This document shows, piece after piece, positions 20,473-28,625 of a DNA stretch of 64,000 nt. Every line of letters begins with the position of its first letter. Positions within the stretch are counted from its first letter, which is position 1. Source of the DNA: Stutzerimonas stutzeri (lineage in GTDB: Bacteria > Pseudomonadota > Gammaproteobacteria > Pseudomonadales > Pseudomonadaceae). Under the pieces are notes generated by a model. The model worked only from the letters and a program-made list of their open reading frames with translations, had not been told where the DNA came from and searched no databases. The stretch is from positions 4,347,032 to 4,411,031 of the forward strand of contig NZ_CP007441.1 in NCBI RefSeq assembly GCF_000590475.1, read 5' to 3'. Position numbers and translations under genes: made by a program.

Positions 20473-20667
20473 CTCCTTCTAAGCATGCGGTGCATGTCTG
20501 TTCTTAGGGGATATATTGCAGGCCTCATGCCAGTCGCTGTAAATATAATTTATCCTTTAAATTCAATAAGTTATTTATCCAAAACGCGAGGGCGCCAATT
20601 TATATTGCACGATGCCGCCAGTCGGCACCGGGCGATTTGCACGACGGCCTAATCCCAGCGCCTTTCG
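20473..20667. other. AT-rich intergenic segment
   Basis: Unusually AT-rich for this window (especially 20535-20605, with runs such as AAATATAATTTATCC). It separates the 78-residue gene from the DUF2383 gene and carries the sigma-54-type promoter at its left end. No coding region seen. It may hold an activator binding site or bent DNA. Confidence 0.4.
20517..20532 (-). promoter_or_regulatory. Candidate sigma-54 (-24/-12) promoter for the 78-residue exported protein
   Basis: On the minus strand TGGCATGAGGCCTGCA agrees with TGGCACGrNNNTTGCW at all but two positions, with the required GG-N10-GC spacing. The predicted start of transcription is about 41 bases before the ATG at 20466. Confidence 0.55.
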
Positions 20668-21102
20668 TTAACTAGAGGTGCCATGATTGAGTGAATGGAT
20701 TCGCTCATGACAGGCACGCAGTTTCGGCAGTTCGATGGCTAAAAGCGCCCGGACGTCGGGATGGGCTGTTTTCAGCGCGTCCTCAAACGCCGCAATTATG
20801 CGCTCCTCGGTCTGGTCCAGTTGGTCGATGTACACTGCATCGGCATGCCCGAGCCGGGCCTTGGTGTCGGCGTACATCTCGCGAAGCTTGCCGGCCGTAG
20901 TTCCGCCTTGGGCAGGCTGCTCCTGATTGGCAGCGACTTTCACCGAAAGCGCCTGGATGATATGGGTCTTGGCCTGCGCCATATCTCTAAACAAGTGCTG
21001 CAGCTCCACGTCTTCCACCACGCCAAGCGCATGCTGATAAAAATGCTGGCCGTCGCGGGTGATTTCGATCAGCTCGTTGAGCTGGGTCATGTTGTCGTTC
21101 AT
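20668..21102 (-). CDS. DUF2383 / PA2169-family four-helix-bundle protein
   Basis: A 144-residue soluble, all-helical protein. The N-terminal region (MTQLNELIEITRDGQHFYQHAL, residues 5-26, quoted in part) and the C-terminal LRACHERIHSL are typical of the PA2169/DUF2383 family, a ferritin-like four-helix bundle. No enzymatic function is established; members are often stress or stationary-phase proteins. A GGAGG site precedes the ATG at 21102. Just upstream is an almost perfect sigma-54-type promoter (21157-21172), with a small hairpin (GCGCCCT/AGGGCGC, 21127-21143) close to the predicted transcript start. The gene is divergent from algB, which encodes a sigma-54-family activator. Confidence 0.88.
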   Translation of the reverse strand: MNDNMTQLNELIEITRDGQHFYQHALGVVEDVELQHLFRDMAQAKTHIIQALSVKVAANQEQPAQGGTTAGKLREMYADTKARLGHADAVYIDQLDQTEERIIAAFEDALKTAHPDVRALLAIELPKLRACHERIHSLNHGTSS

Positions 21103-21156
21103 GAGGTCCTCCGAATTCCATGCAATGCGCCCTATCAGGGCGCTCTTACGAATAGC

Positions 21157-21172
21157 GGCAAGCCTCGTGCCA
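21157..21172 (-). promoter_or_regulatory. Strong candidate sigma-54 promoter for the DUF2383 gene
   Basis: The minus strand reads TGGCACGAGGCTTGCC, matching the -24/-12 consensus TGGCACGrNNNTTGCW at all but the last position with exact GG-N10-GC spacing. The predicted transcript begins near 21147, giving a 5' leader of about 45 bases that contains a seven-base-pair hairpin at 21127-21143. Confidence 0.7.
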
Positions 21173-21271
21173 GCGCAAAGACCCGCGTTGTGCCTTTATA
21201 ATCAGCAGCTTGGCATGCCGTTTCGCTTGAAAATTAATTGCATGCTGCAGGAAATGCGCCTCACCACCGTG

Positions 21272-21298
21272 CAACTTGCAAGACTTTTCGTAGACTAA
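21272..21298 (+). promoter_or_regulatory. Possible AlgU (sigma-22) promoter of algB-kinB
   Basis: CAACTT (21272-21277), 16 bases, then ACTAA (21294-21298) resembles the GAACTT-N16-TCTGA consensus of AlgU. In P. aeruginosa algB is known to be AlgU-dependent. The match is partial and the leader to the ATG would be about 95 bases. Confidence 0.3.
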
Positions 21299-21396
21299 AG
21301 CAGGCGCTGACCCATACTCGGCATCTTCCGAACACAAAAACCCAAACACTCCACCCCGATTCGCCAGCAAACAAGCCTTGCCTAACTGGAGCATTC

Positions 21397-22743
21397 ATGG
21401 ACCAAACAACCGACACCGGTGGCCGCATTCTCCTGGTAGATGACGAGGCCGCGATCCTGCGCACCTTCCGCTATTGCCTCGAGGATCGCGGTTATACGGT
21501 GGTCACGGCCGCCAGCGCCTCACAAGCCGAGGCGATCCTGCAGCGCCAGGTGTTCGATCTGTGCTTTCTTGACCTGCGCCTCGGCGAAGACAACGGGTTG
21601 GACGTCCTACAGCAGATGCGTGTACTCGCGCCCTGGATGCGTGTGGTGATCGTCACCGCGCATTCGGCCGTGGACACTGCCGTGGATGCCATGCAGGCAG
21701 GCGCAGCGGATTATCTGGTCAAGCCATGCAGCCCGGAGCAGCTGCGCCTGTCGGCGGCCAAGCAACTGGAAGTCCGTCAGATGGCGGCACGTCTGGAGGC
21801 GCTGGAAGGCGAGGTGCAAAAGCGCAGCGACGCGCTCGGCTCGCACAGCCCGGCAATGATGAGTGTGCTGGAGACCGCGCGACAGGTGGCCGATACCGAC
21901 GCCAATATCCTCATTCTCGGCGAATCCGGCACCGGCAAGGGCGAGCTGGCCCGGGCGATCCACAACTGGAGCCGCCGCGCGAAGAAGGCCTTCATCACCA
22001 TCAACTGTCCGTCGTTGTCGGCGGACCTGATGGAAAGCGAGCTGTTCGGACACAACCGCGGCGCGTTCACCGGTGCCACGGAAAGCACGTTGGGGCGGGT
22101 CAATCAGGCCGATGGCGGAACCCTGTTTCTCGACGAAATCGGCGATTTTCCCTTGGCTCTACAGCCAAAACTGCTCCGATTCATCCAGGACAAGGAATAC
22201 GAGCGCGTCGGTGACCCGGTCACACGGCGCGCAGACGTACGCATCCTCGCCGCAACCAACCTGAACCTCGAAGAGATGGTTCGTGAAGGGCGTTTCCGCG
22301 AAGATCTGCTCTATCGCCTGAATGTCATCACGCTGCACCTGCCCCCCATGCGCGAGCGGCCAGAGGACGTGCTGACCCTCGCCGAACGATTCCTGGCGTT
22401 CTTCGTCAAGAGCTATGGCCGTCCAGCGCGAGGCTTCAGTGACAGCTCCATTGCTGCGCTGAAAGCCTACCGCTGGCCAGGCAACGTACGGGAGCTGCGC
22501 AACGTCGTCGAGCGCGCCAGCATCATCTGTCCGCAGGAAATGATCGAAGTCACCCACCTCGGTCTGGCCGACCAAAGCGTCAACAATGCGCCGCGCATCG
22601 GTGAGCCGCTCAGCCTGGAAGATCTGGAAAAAGCACATATTTCCGGGGTACTGAGCACCAGCGACACTCTTGAACAGGCCGCCCGGATTCTCGGCATCGA
22701 CGCCTCGACGCTCTATCGAAAACGCAAGCAATACGGCCTATGA
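21397..22743 (+). CDS. algB: AlgB, NtrC-family response regulator
   Basis: A 448-residue regulator with three domains. The receiver (about 10-125) has the acidic pair DDE and phospho-acceptor aspartate in FLDLRLGEDNGLDVL. The AAA+ domain (about 145-380) has Walker A GESGTGKGE, the GAFTGA loop for sigma-54 contact and Walker B GGTLFLDEIGD. The Fis-type DNA-binding helix-turn-helix lies at the C-terminus (QAARILGIDASTLYRKRKQY). In P. aeruginosa AlgB controls alginate, virulence and quorum/light responses with its kinase KinB; the receiver FCYCLED-type segment (FRYCLEDRGY) and linker match that protein closely. The ATG at 21397 begins just before the receiver; the longer upstream frame has no family match. 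It overlaps kinB by four bases (ATGA). Confidence 0.96.
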   Translation: MDQTTDTGGRILLVDDEAAILRTFRYCLEDRGYTVVTAASASQAEAILQRQVFDLCFLDLRLGEDNGLDVLQQMRVLAPWMRVVIVTAHSAVDTAVDAMQAGAADYLVKPCSPEQLRLSAAKQLEVRQMAARLEALEGEVQKRSDALGSHSPAMMSVLETARQVADTDANILILGESGTGKGELARAIHNWSRRAKKAFITINCPSLSADLMESELFGHNRGAFTGATESTLGRVNQADGGTLFLDEIGDFPLALQPKLLRFIQDKEYERVGDPVTRRADVRILAATNLNLEEMVREGRFREDLLYRLNVITLHLPPMRERPEDVLTLAERFLAFFVKSYGRPARGFSDSSIAALKAYRWPGNVRELRNVVERASIICPQEMIEVTHLGLADQSVNNAPRIGEPLSLEDLEKAHISGVLSTSDTLEQAARILGIDASTLYRKRKQYGL

Positions 22744-24527
22744 GACTTCAGATGAAGCTGAGAACCCGCCTGTTTCTGGGCTTCTCGGCACTGATGACGG
22801 TAGCGCTGCTGGGGCTGTTGCTGGCACTGATCAGCGTGGTGCAGATGGCCCAGAGCCAGGAAAAGCTCATCCGGGAAAACTTTGGCGTCATCGAAATCAA
22901 CCAGCAATTACGCCAAGCGCTGAGTAATCACCTTCTGCTACTGGTTCGCGAAAAGCGGGATCAGGCCGCCCTCGACGAATCCCGCAGCGCATTCCAGACA
23001 GCACTGTCACAGGGGCTGTCACAGGCGGCTCGGCAGGCCGACCGAGAGGCGTACCAGGCCATCGGCGATGCGTACGCCAGTTTCGTCAAGGAGCTGGAAG
23101 CCCCCGCCAACCTGAACTGGTCGCTGCTGGAAGACAATGCGCCCAGTCATGCCTTCAATCGCGTGCGCGAGTTGATGGTCGACATGCAGCAGAGCGCCTA
23201 TGCCCAGATCCGCGACACCGAGATTCGCAGTCGTGAACGGGCACAGTTACTCGCTGGGCTGCTCGGTCTGACCGGCATTGCAGTGTTGCTGATCGGCTTT
23301 ATCACTGCACACAGCTTCGCTCGACGCTTCGGTGATCCCATCGAACAGTTATCCCGGGTGGCCGACCAGATCGGGCGCGGCGATTTCAACATCCACTTAC
23401 CTGCTTCTCCGATCGCCGAGCTGTCTTCGCTGATCCGCCGCTTCGGCTTGATGGCACAGGCCCTGCACGAGTTCAAACAGACCAATGTCGAGGCGCTGGT
23501 CGATGGCCAACAACGCTTGCAAGCGCTGTTGGACAGCATCGACGATGGTTTGCTGATTATCGATCGCCAGGGTCGGCTGGAGCATGCCAATCCGGTCGCA
23601 CAACGGCAGCTGGCCTGGGAAAGCGAGCATCTGGGCTCGACCCTCGGCCAAGCGCTCGGCTATCCGGAGCTGGACGAGGCTGCCCAGCAGGTGCTGGACG
23701 ACAAGCCGTTGTCCGGCCCGCCGGAAGATCTGGTAATCGAAGCCGATGGTGAGCACCGGCTGCTGTCGTGGCGCATGAGCCCAGTGAACCATCACGATGG
23801 ACGTATCAGCGGCGCGGTCATGGTGCTGCACGACGTCACCGACCAGCGTACCTTCGAACGCGTGCGCAACGAATTCGTCCTGCGTGCCTCTCACGAATTG
23901 CGTACCCCGGTAACCGGCATGCAAATGGCGTTCAGCCTGCTGCGCGAGCGGACTCATTATCCGGACACCAGCCGCGAAGCCGACCTATTCAGCACCGTGC
24001 ACGAGGAGATGCAACGCCTGGTCACGCTGATCAACGACCTGCTGAACTTCTCGCGCTACCAGAGCGGCCAGCAAAAGCTCGAACGGATGCCATGTGAACC
24101 GGCCGAGCTTCTAGAACAAGCGCGGCAGCGCTTCCAGGCCGCCGCGGCACAGAACGAGGTCGATATCAGACTTGAACTGCAATCGCCCCTGCCTAGCCTG
24201 TTGCTGGATCGGCAACAGATGGAACGGATGCTCGATAACCTGATGAGCAATGCACTGCGGCACACACCGGACGGCGGAGAGATCCGACTGCTGGCACGGC
24301 ATCACGGCGAGCGAGTGATCCTCAGCGTCGAGGACAACGGCGAGGGCATTCCGTACAGCCAGCAAGCGCGAATTTTCGAGCCGTTCGTACAGATCGGCCG
24401 TCGCCGAGGGGGGGCCGGACTGGGCTTGGCCTTATGCAAGGAGATTGCGCAGCTGCATGGTGGTCGTATCGGCGTGCATTCGCGAATCGGTCACGGCACC
24501 ATCTTCTATATCGCCCTGCCGATCTGA
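22740..24527 (+). CDS. kinB: KinB, membrane sensor histidine kinase
   Basis: A 595-residue kinase partner of AlgB. It has a membrane helix (about 12-33), a periplasmic helical KinB sensor domain (about 34-165), a second helix (about 167-190), HAMP (190-245), PAS (about 250-360), HisKA with SHELRTPVTGM and an ATPase domain with DNLMSNALRHTP (N box), DNGEGI (G1) and GAGLGLALCKEI (G2). In P. aeruginosa KinB is a kinase-phosphatase that restrains AlgB-dependent output, and its loss gives AlgW/AlgU-dependent mucoidy. The start at 22740 forms an ATGA overlap with the algB stop, so the two are translationally coupled; an internal ATG at 22752 is an alternative. All catalytic motifs are intact. Confidence 0.95.
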   Translation: MRLQMKLRTRLFLGFSALMTVALLGLLLALISVVQMAQSQEKLIRENFGVIEINQQLRQALSNHLLLLVREKRDQAALDESRSAFQTALSQGLSQAARQADREAYQAIGDAYASFVKELEAPANLNWSLLEDNAPSHAFNRVRELMVDMQQSAYAQIRDTEIRSRERAQLLAGLLGLTGIAVLLIGFITAHSFARRFGDPIEQLSRVADQIGRGDFNIHLPASPIAELSSLIRRFGLMAQALHEFKQTNVEALVDGQQRLQALLDSIDDGLLIIDRQGRLEHANPVAQRQLAWESEHLGSTLGQALGYPELDEAAQQVLDDKPLSGPPEDLVIEADGEHRLLSWRMSPVNHHDGRISGAVMVLHDVTDQRTFERVRNEFVLRASHELRTPVTGMQMAFSLLRERTHYPDTSREADLFSTVHEEMQRLVTLINDLLNFSRYQSGQQKLERMPCEPAELLEQARQRFQAAAAQNEVDIRLELQSPLPSLLLDRQQMERMLDNLMSNALRHTPDGGEIRLLARHHGERVILSVEDNGEGIPYSQQARIFEPFVQIGRRRGGAGLGLALCKEIAQLHGGRIGVHSRIGHGTIFYIALPI

Positions 24528-24562
24528 GCCAGCGGGGGCGGAAGAACAACAAGGAGCCCCCC

Positions 24563-24970
24563 ATGCCCAGCCTCAACCCCAGCGCCGACCAACTGAAACG
24601 CTTCGCCGAGCACATGCCGGCCGGCGAGCCGATCCTGATGCTCAATCTGCTGCGCTTCAACCGGCAAGCAGCTTATCCGGCCGACAGCGACCAGGCGCCA
24701 TGCAGCGGCCAGGAGGCCTATGCACGCTATAGCCGCACCGCCATACGCAAAGTGCGAGCGGCGGGAGGCGACGTCCAGTTGGCGGCTACCGCTCAGCTGG
24801 CACTGATCGCGCCGGAGCAGGAACACTGGGATGAAATGTTGCTGGTGCGATACCCCTCGCCGGACGCCTTCCTGGCGATGCTGGCGGATGAGGAATACCG
24901 AGCGGCAACCTTCCATCGCACCGCTGCGCTGGCCGACTCGCGATTGATCGCTTGTTCCCCTCGCGCCTGA
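24563..24970 (+). CDS. DUF1330 domain-containing protein
   Basis: A 135-residue soluble protein of the DUF1330 / dimeric alpha-beta barrel group. Typical stretches are MLNLLRFN (about residues 28-35), YARYSRTA and LVRYPSPDAFLAML near 98-111. These proteins form small ferredoxin-like dimers; no reaction is established. The start at 24563 is well supported by AAGGAG seven bases upstream; an in-frame upstream reading frame overlaps kinB and is rejected. It lies 35 bases after kinB on the same strand, so it may be co-transcribed, and ends 7 bases before the stop of the convergent amidase gene. Confidence 0.85.
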   Translation: MPSLNPSADQLKRFAEHMPAGEPILMLNLLRFNRQAAYPADSDQAPCSGQEAYARYSRTAIRKVRAAGGDVQLAATAQLALIAPEQEHWDEMLLVRYPSPDAFLAMLADEEYRAATFHRTAALADSRLIACSPRA

Positions 24971-24977
24971 CGATGCG

Positions 24978-25757
24978 TCAGGGCTGCACTGCAAGCGCTG
25001 CGAGAATCGCTGCGGTTTCGGCGTCCGGCTCGCCATCGAAGCGGGCTGGGCGATATTTCATCTGAAACGCCTCGATCACATTACGCGTTTCCAGATCCAG
25101 ATGACCGTGTTCAGGCACCTTGTAGCCCTGTCTGGCGAGCTGAACCTGAAACCAGGCCACGTTCGGCAGCTCTTGCGCGAACAGGCTGCGCTGGCGCTCG
25201 ACCGTAGCGGCGTCCGGCCAGGGCACCAGCCCGGCGTCGGCCAGACGCTTCCAGGGAAACAGCGGACCGGGATCGACCTTGCGCTGCGGCGCGATGTCGC
25301 TGTGACCGACGATGGCGCCGGGGTTGAGGCCGTGGCGCTGCATGATGTCCTTGAGCAACACAATCAGCGCATCGATCTGTTGCTCGGAATAGGGGTACCA
25401 AAGCCGCCGCCCCTGCGCGTCTTCGATATAGCCACGGTTGATCATCTCGATACCAATGGAGCTGGAGTTGAGCCACGTCCGCCCCATCCACTGGCTCTCG
25501 CCGGCGTGCCAGGCACGGCGGTTTTCATCGACCAACCGGTAGATGGTCGCGGGCGACTCACCAATGAGGTAATGGCTGCTGACGTCATTGCCCTTGAGAA
25601 TTTCGAGCGAGCGCGGCAGGTCACTGGACGTGTAATGCAAGACGATAAACTGAGCCCGGCTGTCCTGGCCCAGCGACGTATAGCGGGTATCGATACGTGG
25701 CCCACTGGCGCAGCCCGCCAGCAACAAGGCAAACGCGGCGAGGATCAAGGCTTTCAT
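24978..25757 (-). CDS. ampDh2: N-acetylmuramoyl-L-alanine amidase, AmpDh2-type lipoprotein
   Basis: A 259-residue zinc amidase that cuts the bond between MurNAc and the stem peptide. A lipobox LAGC puts the lipidated cysteine at residue 16. The Amidase_2 domain (about 33-175) has zinc-binding histidine in LHYTSSD (H41) and the later pair GHSDIAPQRKVDPGP; the C-terminal part (about 185-255) is a PG_binding_1-like domain. This layout fits the periplasmic AmpDh2/AmiD group rather than cytosolic AmpD. In P. aeruginosa the orthologue follows kinB, as here. These enzymes recycle wall fragments and affect AmpC induction. The aspartate in residue pair SLG-QDS is not a charged tail after Cys+1 (A17), so outer-membrane sorting is expected. 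Confidence 0.9.
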   Translation of the reverse strand: MKALILAAFALLLAGCASGPRIDTRYTSLGQDSRAQFIVLHYTSSDLPRSLEILKGNDVSSHYLIGESPATIYRLVDENRRAWHAGESQWMGRTWLNSSSIGIEMINRGYIEDAQGRRLWYPYSEQQIDALIVLLKDIMQRHGLNPGAIVGHSDIAPQRKVDPGPLFPWKRLADAGLVPWPDAATVERQRSLFAQELPNVAWFQVQLARQGYKVPEHGHLDLETRNVIEAFQMKYRPARFDGEPDAETAAILAALAVQP

Positions 25758-25899
25758 TCGGTACCTCTGGTCGACAACGATATGACGCAGATTTCAGCTT
25801 GAATCGAGCGGTCAATTACTCGCATGACAACGCCGAGAAGTGGCGCAGAACAAGGCGCAGGATTATACCGAGGTGACCGGGTAGCTCCAGTGCGACCGG

Positions 25900-27753
25900 T
25901 CAGTCCGCTTCGATACGGTTGCGTCCGGCACCTTTGGCCCGGTAAAGCGCCTGGTCGGCGCGCTCGAATACCTGTTCGGCACTGTCAGTCGCAGCGAAAC
26001 CTGCAATCCCACCCGACAGCGTCACCTGAATACGCGCGCCCTTGAAGTGGAACGGGCAATCCTGAATGCTCGAGCGCAAGCTATCGAGTAACTGGTGCCC
26101 CGCCTCGATCGGCGTCTCTGGAAGCAACAGGGTGAACTCTTCGCCACCGAAACGGGCGATGAAGTCGGTCTTGCGCAGCCGTTTGCGCAACTCGTTGGCG
26201 ATGATCTTCAGTACCCGATCACCAGCAAGATGGCCGAAACTGTCATTGATACGTTTGAAATGATCCACATCGAGCACAGCCAGCAGCAGTTGGCCGCCAT
26301 AGCGCTGCTGGCGCGCGACTTCCAGCTCCAGACGCTCGTCCCAGCCGGCGCGATTGGGTAGCTCGGTCAGCGGGTCCCGCAAGGCTTTCTGTCGTTGTTC
26401 CTCGAGATGCTCGCGCATCCCGGCGGCCGATTGCTCAAGACTCGCGACACGCCCGATCAGCGTGCTGAGTCGCTCACTCAACTGTTGCTCGTGCTCACCG
26501 CGCTGGCGCTGGTAAACGTCAACCGTCTCCAACAGCCCATCCAACCGGGTCTGAACTGCCTGCTTCAAACTCGGCAGATCCTTGGCTTCGAGCATGCTAC
26601 TTTGCAGCCCGCCGACCTGCTGGCGCAGCTGCTCGTCCAGCGCCAGAGCCGTTTCCTTGCTCTGGACGTGCCCTTCTCGTGCCGCGCTGAGGCTGTCCTG
26701 CATCGTGGCTAGACGTTCATTCAGCAGCTTCAGATAGCTCTCGAATTCCCGCTGCCCCTGGTCAGCGACGGCGAGCATCAGTTGAGCCAGATCATCCAAC
26801 ACCGGTACCAGCTCATACCAGTTCAAACCCTGCTCTATCCGGTCACGCAGGCCCTGCGCCTGAGGCTGCTGGTGTTCGGGTAGCTGCAAGTCATCGAGAA
26901 GACCGACCAGGGTCGACTCGACACGTTCGGCGATGGCGCTGTAGGCCTGCTCCGGCGAAGGGGGCAAACGATACGGATCAGCCTCCTGAGCCACCGCAGG
27001 AGCTGCTGATCCTGCCGGGATGAAGTCTTCTTCGTGGGGCTGTGACGCGACATCAGCGGCATCCTGAGCCTCTTCAGATTCCGTCGTACGGGGAACCACG
27101 ACTGCCGGCTGCTGCGCCTGCTCGGCCGTTGCGCACTGCTCCTGAGCGACCAGGCCTGGAAGCGTATCCTTTGGCTCCACAACGACCGATAACGACTCAC
27201 GTGCAAGATCCGAAGCCGCCTCAGCGGTGCGCCCGCGCGGGCCGAACAAACGACTTAGCAGGCCCCCCGAAGGAGATACATCCACCGTCTGCGCTGCCAG
27301 CGCCTTACGCTGGAATTCGCCAAGCTCGCTCAACAGGCCGGGTAGCTCGCGAGACTGGGCGGCGCGCTCATCGAGCTGGCGTGAGAACCTCTTCAATGGG
27401 CCGCGGATTTCGCTGGGTAGCGGCAATTCAAGCAGTTGCCCAGCCAACTGATCAAGCGCCTCGGTCAGCCGCTTGAGGCGTTCCTGCTTGCTGCGTTCCG
27501 TATCCAACACCGCTCGCTCGAGCCGCGGGACCAGGGCACCCAGCCGATCGTCTCGAACATCGTCACGCAGTACATCACGCAGCTCGCGCATGCACTGCTC
27601 GACAGCTGGATCGGCACCGTCCACGGCAAAACTGCTGCGTACCAAGCTACGACGCAGCAGGTCCAGCCGCGTATTCCAGCCCTTCTCGAGCTGCTCCTGC
27701 TGTTCCAGCGAGTGCAAATATTTCTCTTTCCAGCGCAGTGCCTCATCGCTCAT
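25900..27753 (-). CDS. dgcH: Soluble diguanylate cyclase with long coiled-coil N-terminus (DgcH-like)
   Basis: A 617-residue protein without membrane helices. The first 430 residues are acidic and helical with coiled-coil character, including a proline/alanine-rich linker near 180-260. The GGDEF domain (about 455-615) carries RFGGEEF as active site near residue 533 and an I-site RKTD five residues before it, so it should make cyclic di-GMP under product control. The P. aeruginosa gene in the same place (downstream of ampDh2, before an EEP protein and dsbA) is known as DgcH. The ATG at 27753 overlaps the stop of the upstream EEP gene by four bases, so both are translated in coupled fashion. 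Confidence 0.9.
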   Translation of the reverse strand: MSDEALRWKEKYLHSLEQQEQLEKGWNTRLDLLRRSLVRSSFAVDGADPAVEQCMRELRDVLRDDVRDDRLGALVPRLERAVLDTERSKQERLKRLTEALDQLAGQLLELPLPSEIRGPLKRFSRQLDERAAQSRELPGLLSELGEFQRKALAAQTVDVSPSGGLLSRLFGPRGRTAEAASDLARESLSVVVEPKDTLPGLVAQEQCATAEQAQQPAVVVPRTTESEEAQDAADVASQPHEEDFIPAGSAAPAVAQEADPYRLPPSPEQAYSAIAERVESTLVGLLDDLQLPEHQQPQAQGLRDRIEQGLNWYELVPVLDDLAQLMLAVADQGQREFESYLKLLNERLATMQDSLSAAREGHVQSKETALALDEQLRQQVGGLQSSMLEAKDLPSLKQAVQTRLDGLLETVDVYQRQRGEHEQQLSERLSTLIGRVASLEQSAAGMREHLEEQRQKALRDPLTELPNRAGWDERLELEVARQQRYGGQLLLAVLDVDHFKRINDSFGHLAGDRVLKIIANELRKRLRKTDFIARFGGEEFTLLLPETPIEAGHQLLDSLRSSIQDCPFHFKGARIQVTLSGGIAGFAATDSAEQVFERADQALYRAKGAGRNRIEAD

Positions 27754-28619
27754 TCCGACGCACCCGCCGCAACGGGCAACCTATCACCACGCAACGCATC
27801 GGGCAGACGAATCTCCACGGCGACCGGCAAGTGATCGGAGCTGGCCTGCGCCAATACGTCGACGCGCTCGAGCGTCAGGCTGGAGCTCAGCAATATGTGG
27901 TCGAGACAACGCTGCGGACGCCAACTGGGGAAAGTCGCCTGGATCTGCGGTGCCTGCAGCCCAAGGTCGCGTAGCGGTGAATGCTCGAGCAAATCACTGG
28001 CATGGGTATTCATGTCGCCCATCAGCACCTGATGACGATAGCCGCCGATCAGCTCGCGGATATAGGCCAGCTGACGCGTTCTGACGCCGCCGCCAAGCGC
28101 CAGATGCATGACCACCACCACCAACGCATCCTCACCTTCGCCGAAGCGCAGCAGGATGGCACCGCGACCGGACGGACCGGGCAGTGGGTGATCTTCCAGC
28201 ACCTGCGGCTCGAGACGGCTGAGCACGCCGTTACTGTGCTGAGCAAAACGGCCGAGATTGCGGTTCAGCTGCTGATACCAGTAAGGGAAGGCCCCGAGCT
28301 GAGCGAGCTGTTCGACCTGATTGATGTAGCCGGAACGCAAGCTGCCGCCGTCAGCTTCCTGCAGCGCCACCAGGTCGTGGTTACCAAGCAGGTCGCCAAT
28401 GCGCTGGAGGTTTCCTGCCCGCCCCGGATGCGGCAACAGATGCTGCCAGCTTCGGGTCAGATAATGATGGTAGCGCTCGGTACTGATACCGACCTGGATG
28501 TTGAAGCTGAGCAGGCGCAACCGACCATCAGAGGGGAGCCCGCTGGAGTCCAGACAGAGTGGATTGACGCTCGCCTGGCGAGGCCCGGCCAGACGCGGTG
28601 AACTCCAACGGCGCAACAT
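27750..28619 (-). CDS. Endonuclease/exonuclease/phosphatase (EEP) family protein
   Basis: A 289-residue cytosolic protein with the EEP fold. The motifs are LSFNIQVG (near residue 38) for the first metal site, ALQEADGG for the catalytic glutamate, LMGDMNTHASD for the aspartate-asparagine pair and SSDHLPVAVEIRLP for the C-terminal DH pair. The metal and catalytic residues therefore appear complete. Substrates in the family range from DNA and RNA to phospholipids and inositol phosphates and cannot be told here. It is seven bases from dsbA upstream and overlaps the diguanylate cyclase start by four bases. No signal peptide. Confidence 0.87.
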   Translation of the reverse strand: MLRRWSSPRLAGPRQASVNPLCLDSSGLPSDGRLRLLSFNIQVGISTERYHHYLTRSWQHLLPHPGRAGNLQRIGDLLGNHDLVALQEADGGSLRSGYINQVEQLAQLGAFPYWYQQLNRNLGRFAQHSNGVLSRLEPQVLEDHPLPGPSGRGAILLRFGEGEDALVVVVMHLALGGGVRTRQLAYIRELIGGYRHQVLMGDMNTHASDLLEHSPLRDLGLQAPQIQATFPSWRPQRCLDHILLSSSLTLERVDVLAQASSDHLPVAVEIRLPDALRGDRLPVAAGASE

Positions 28620-28625
28620 AGGTGC

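Noticed and set aside
21212..21232. A sigma-54 promoter before algB on the plus strand (TGGCATGCCG...)
   Set aside because: The spacing is GG-N11-GC, one base too long, and the -12 box is poor.
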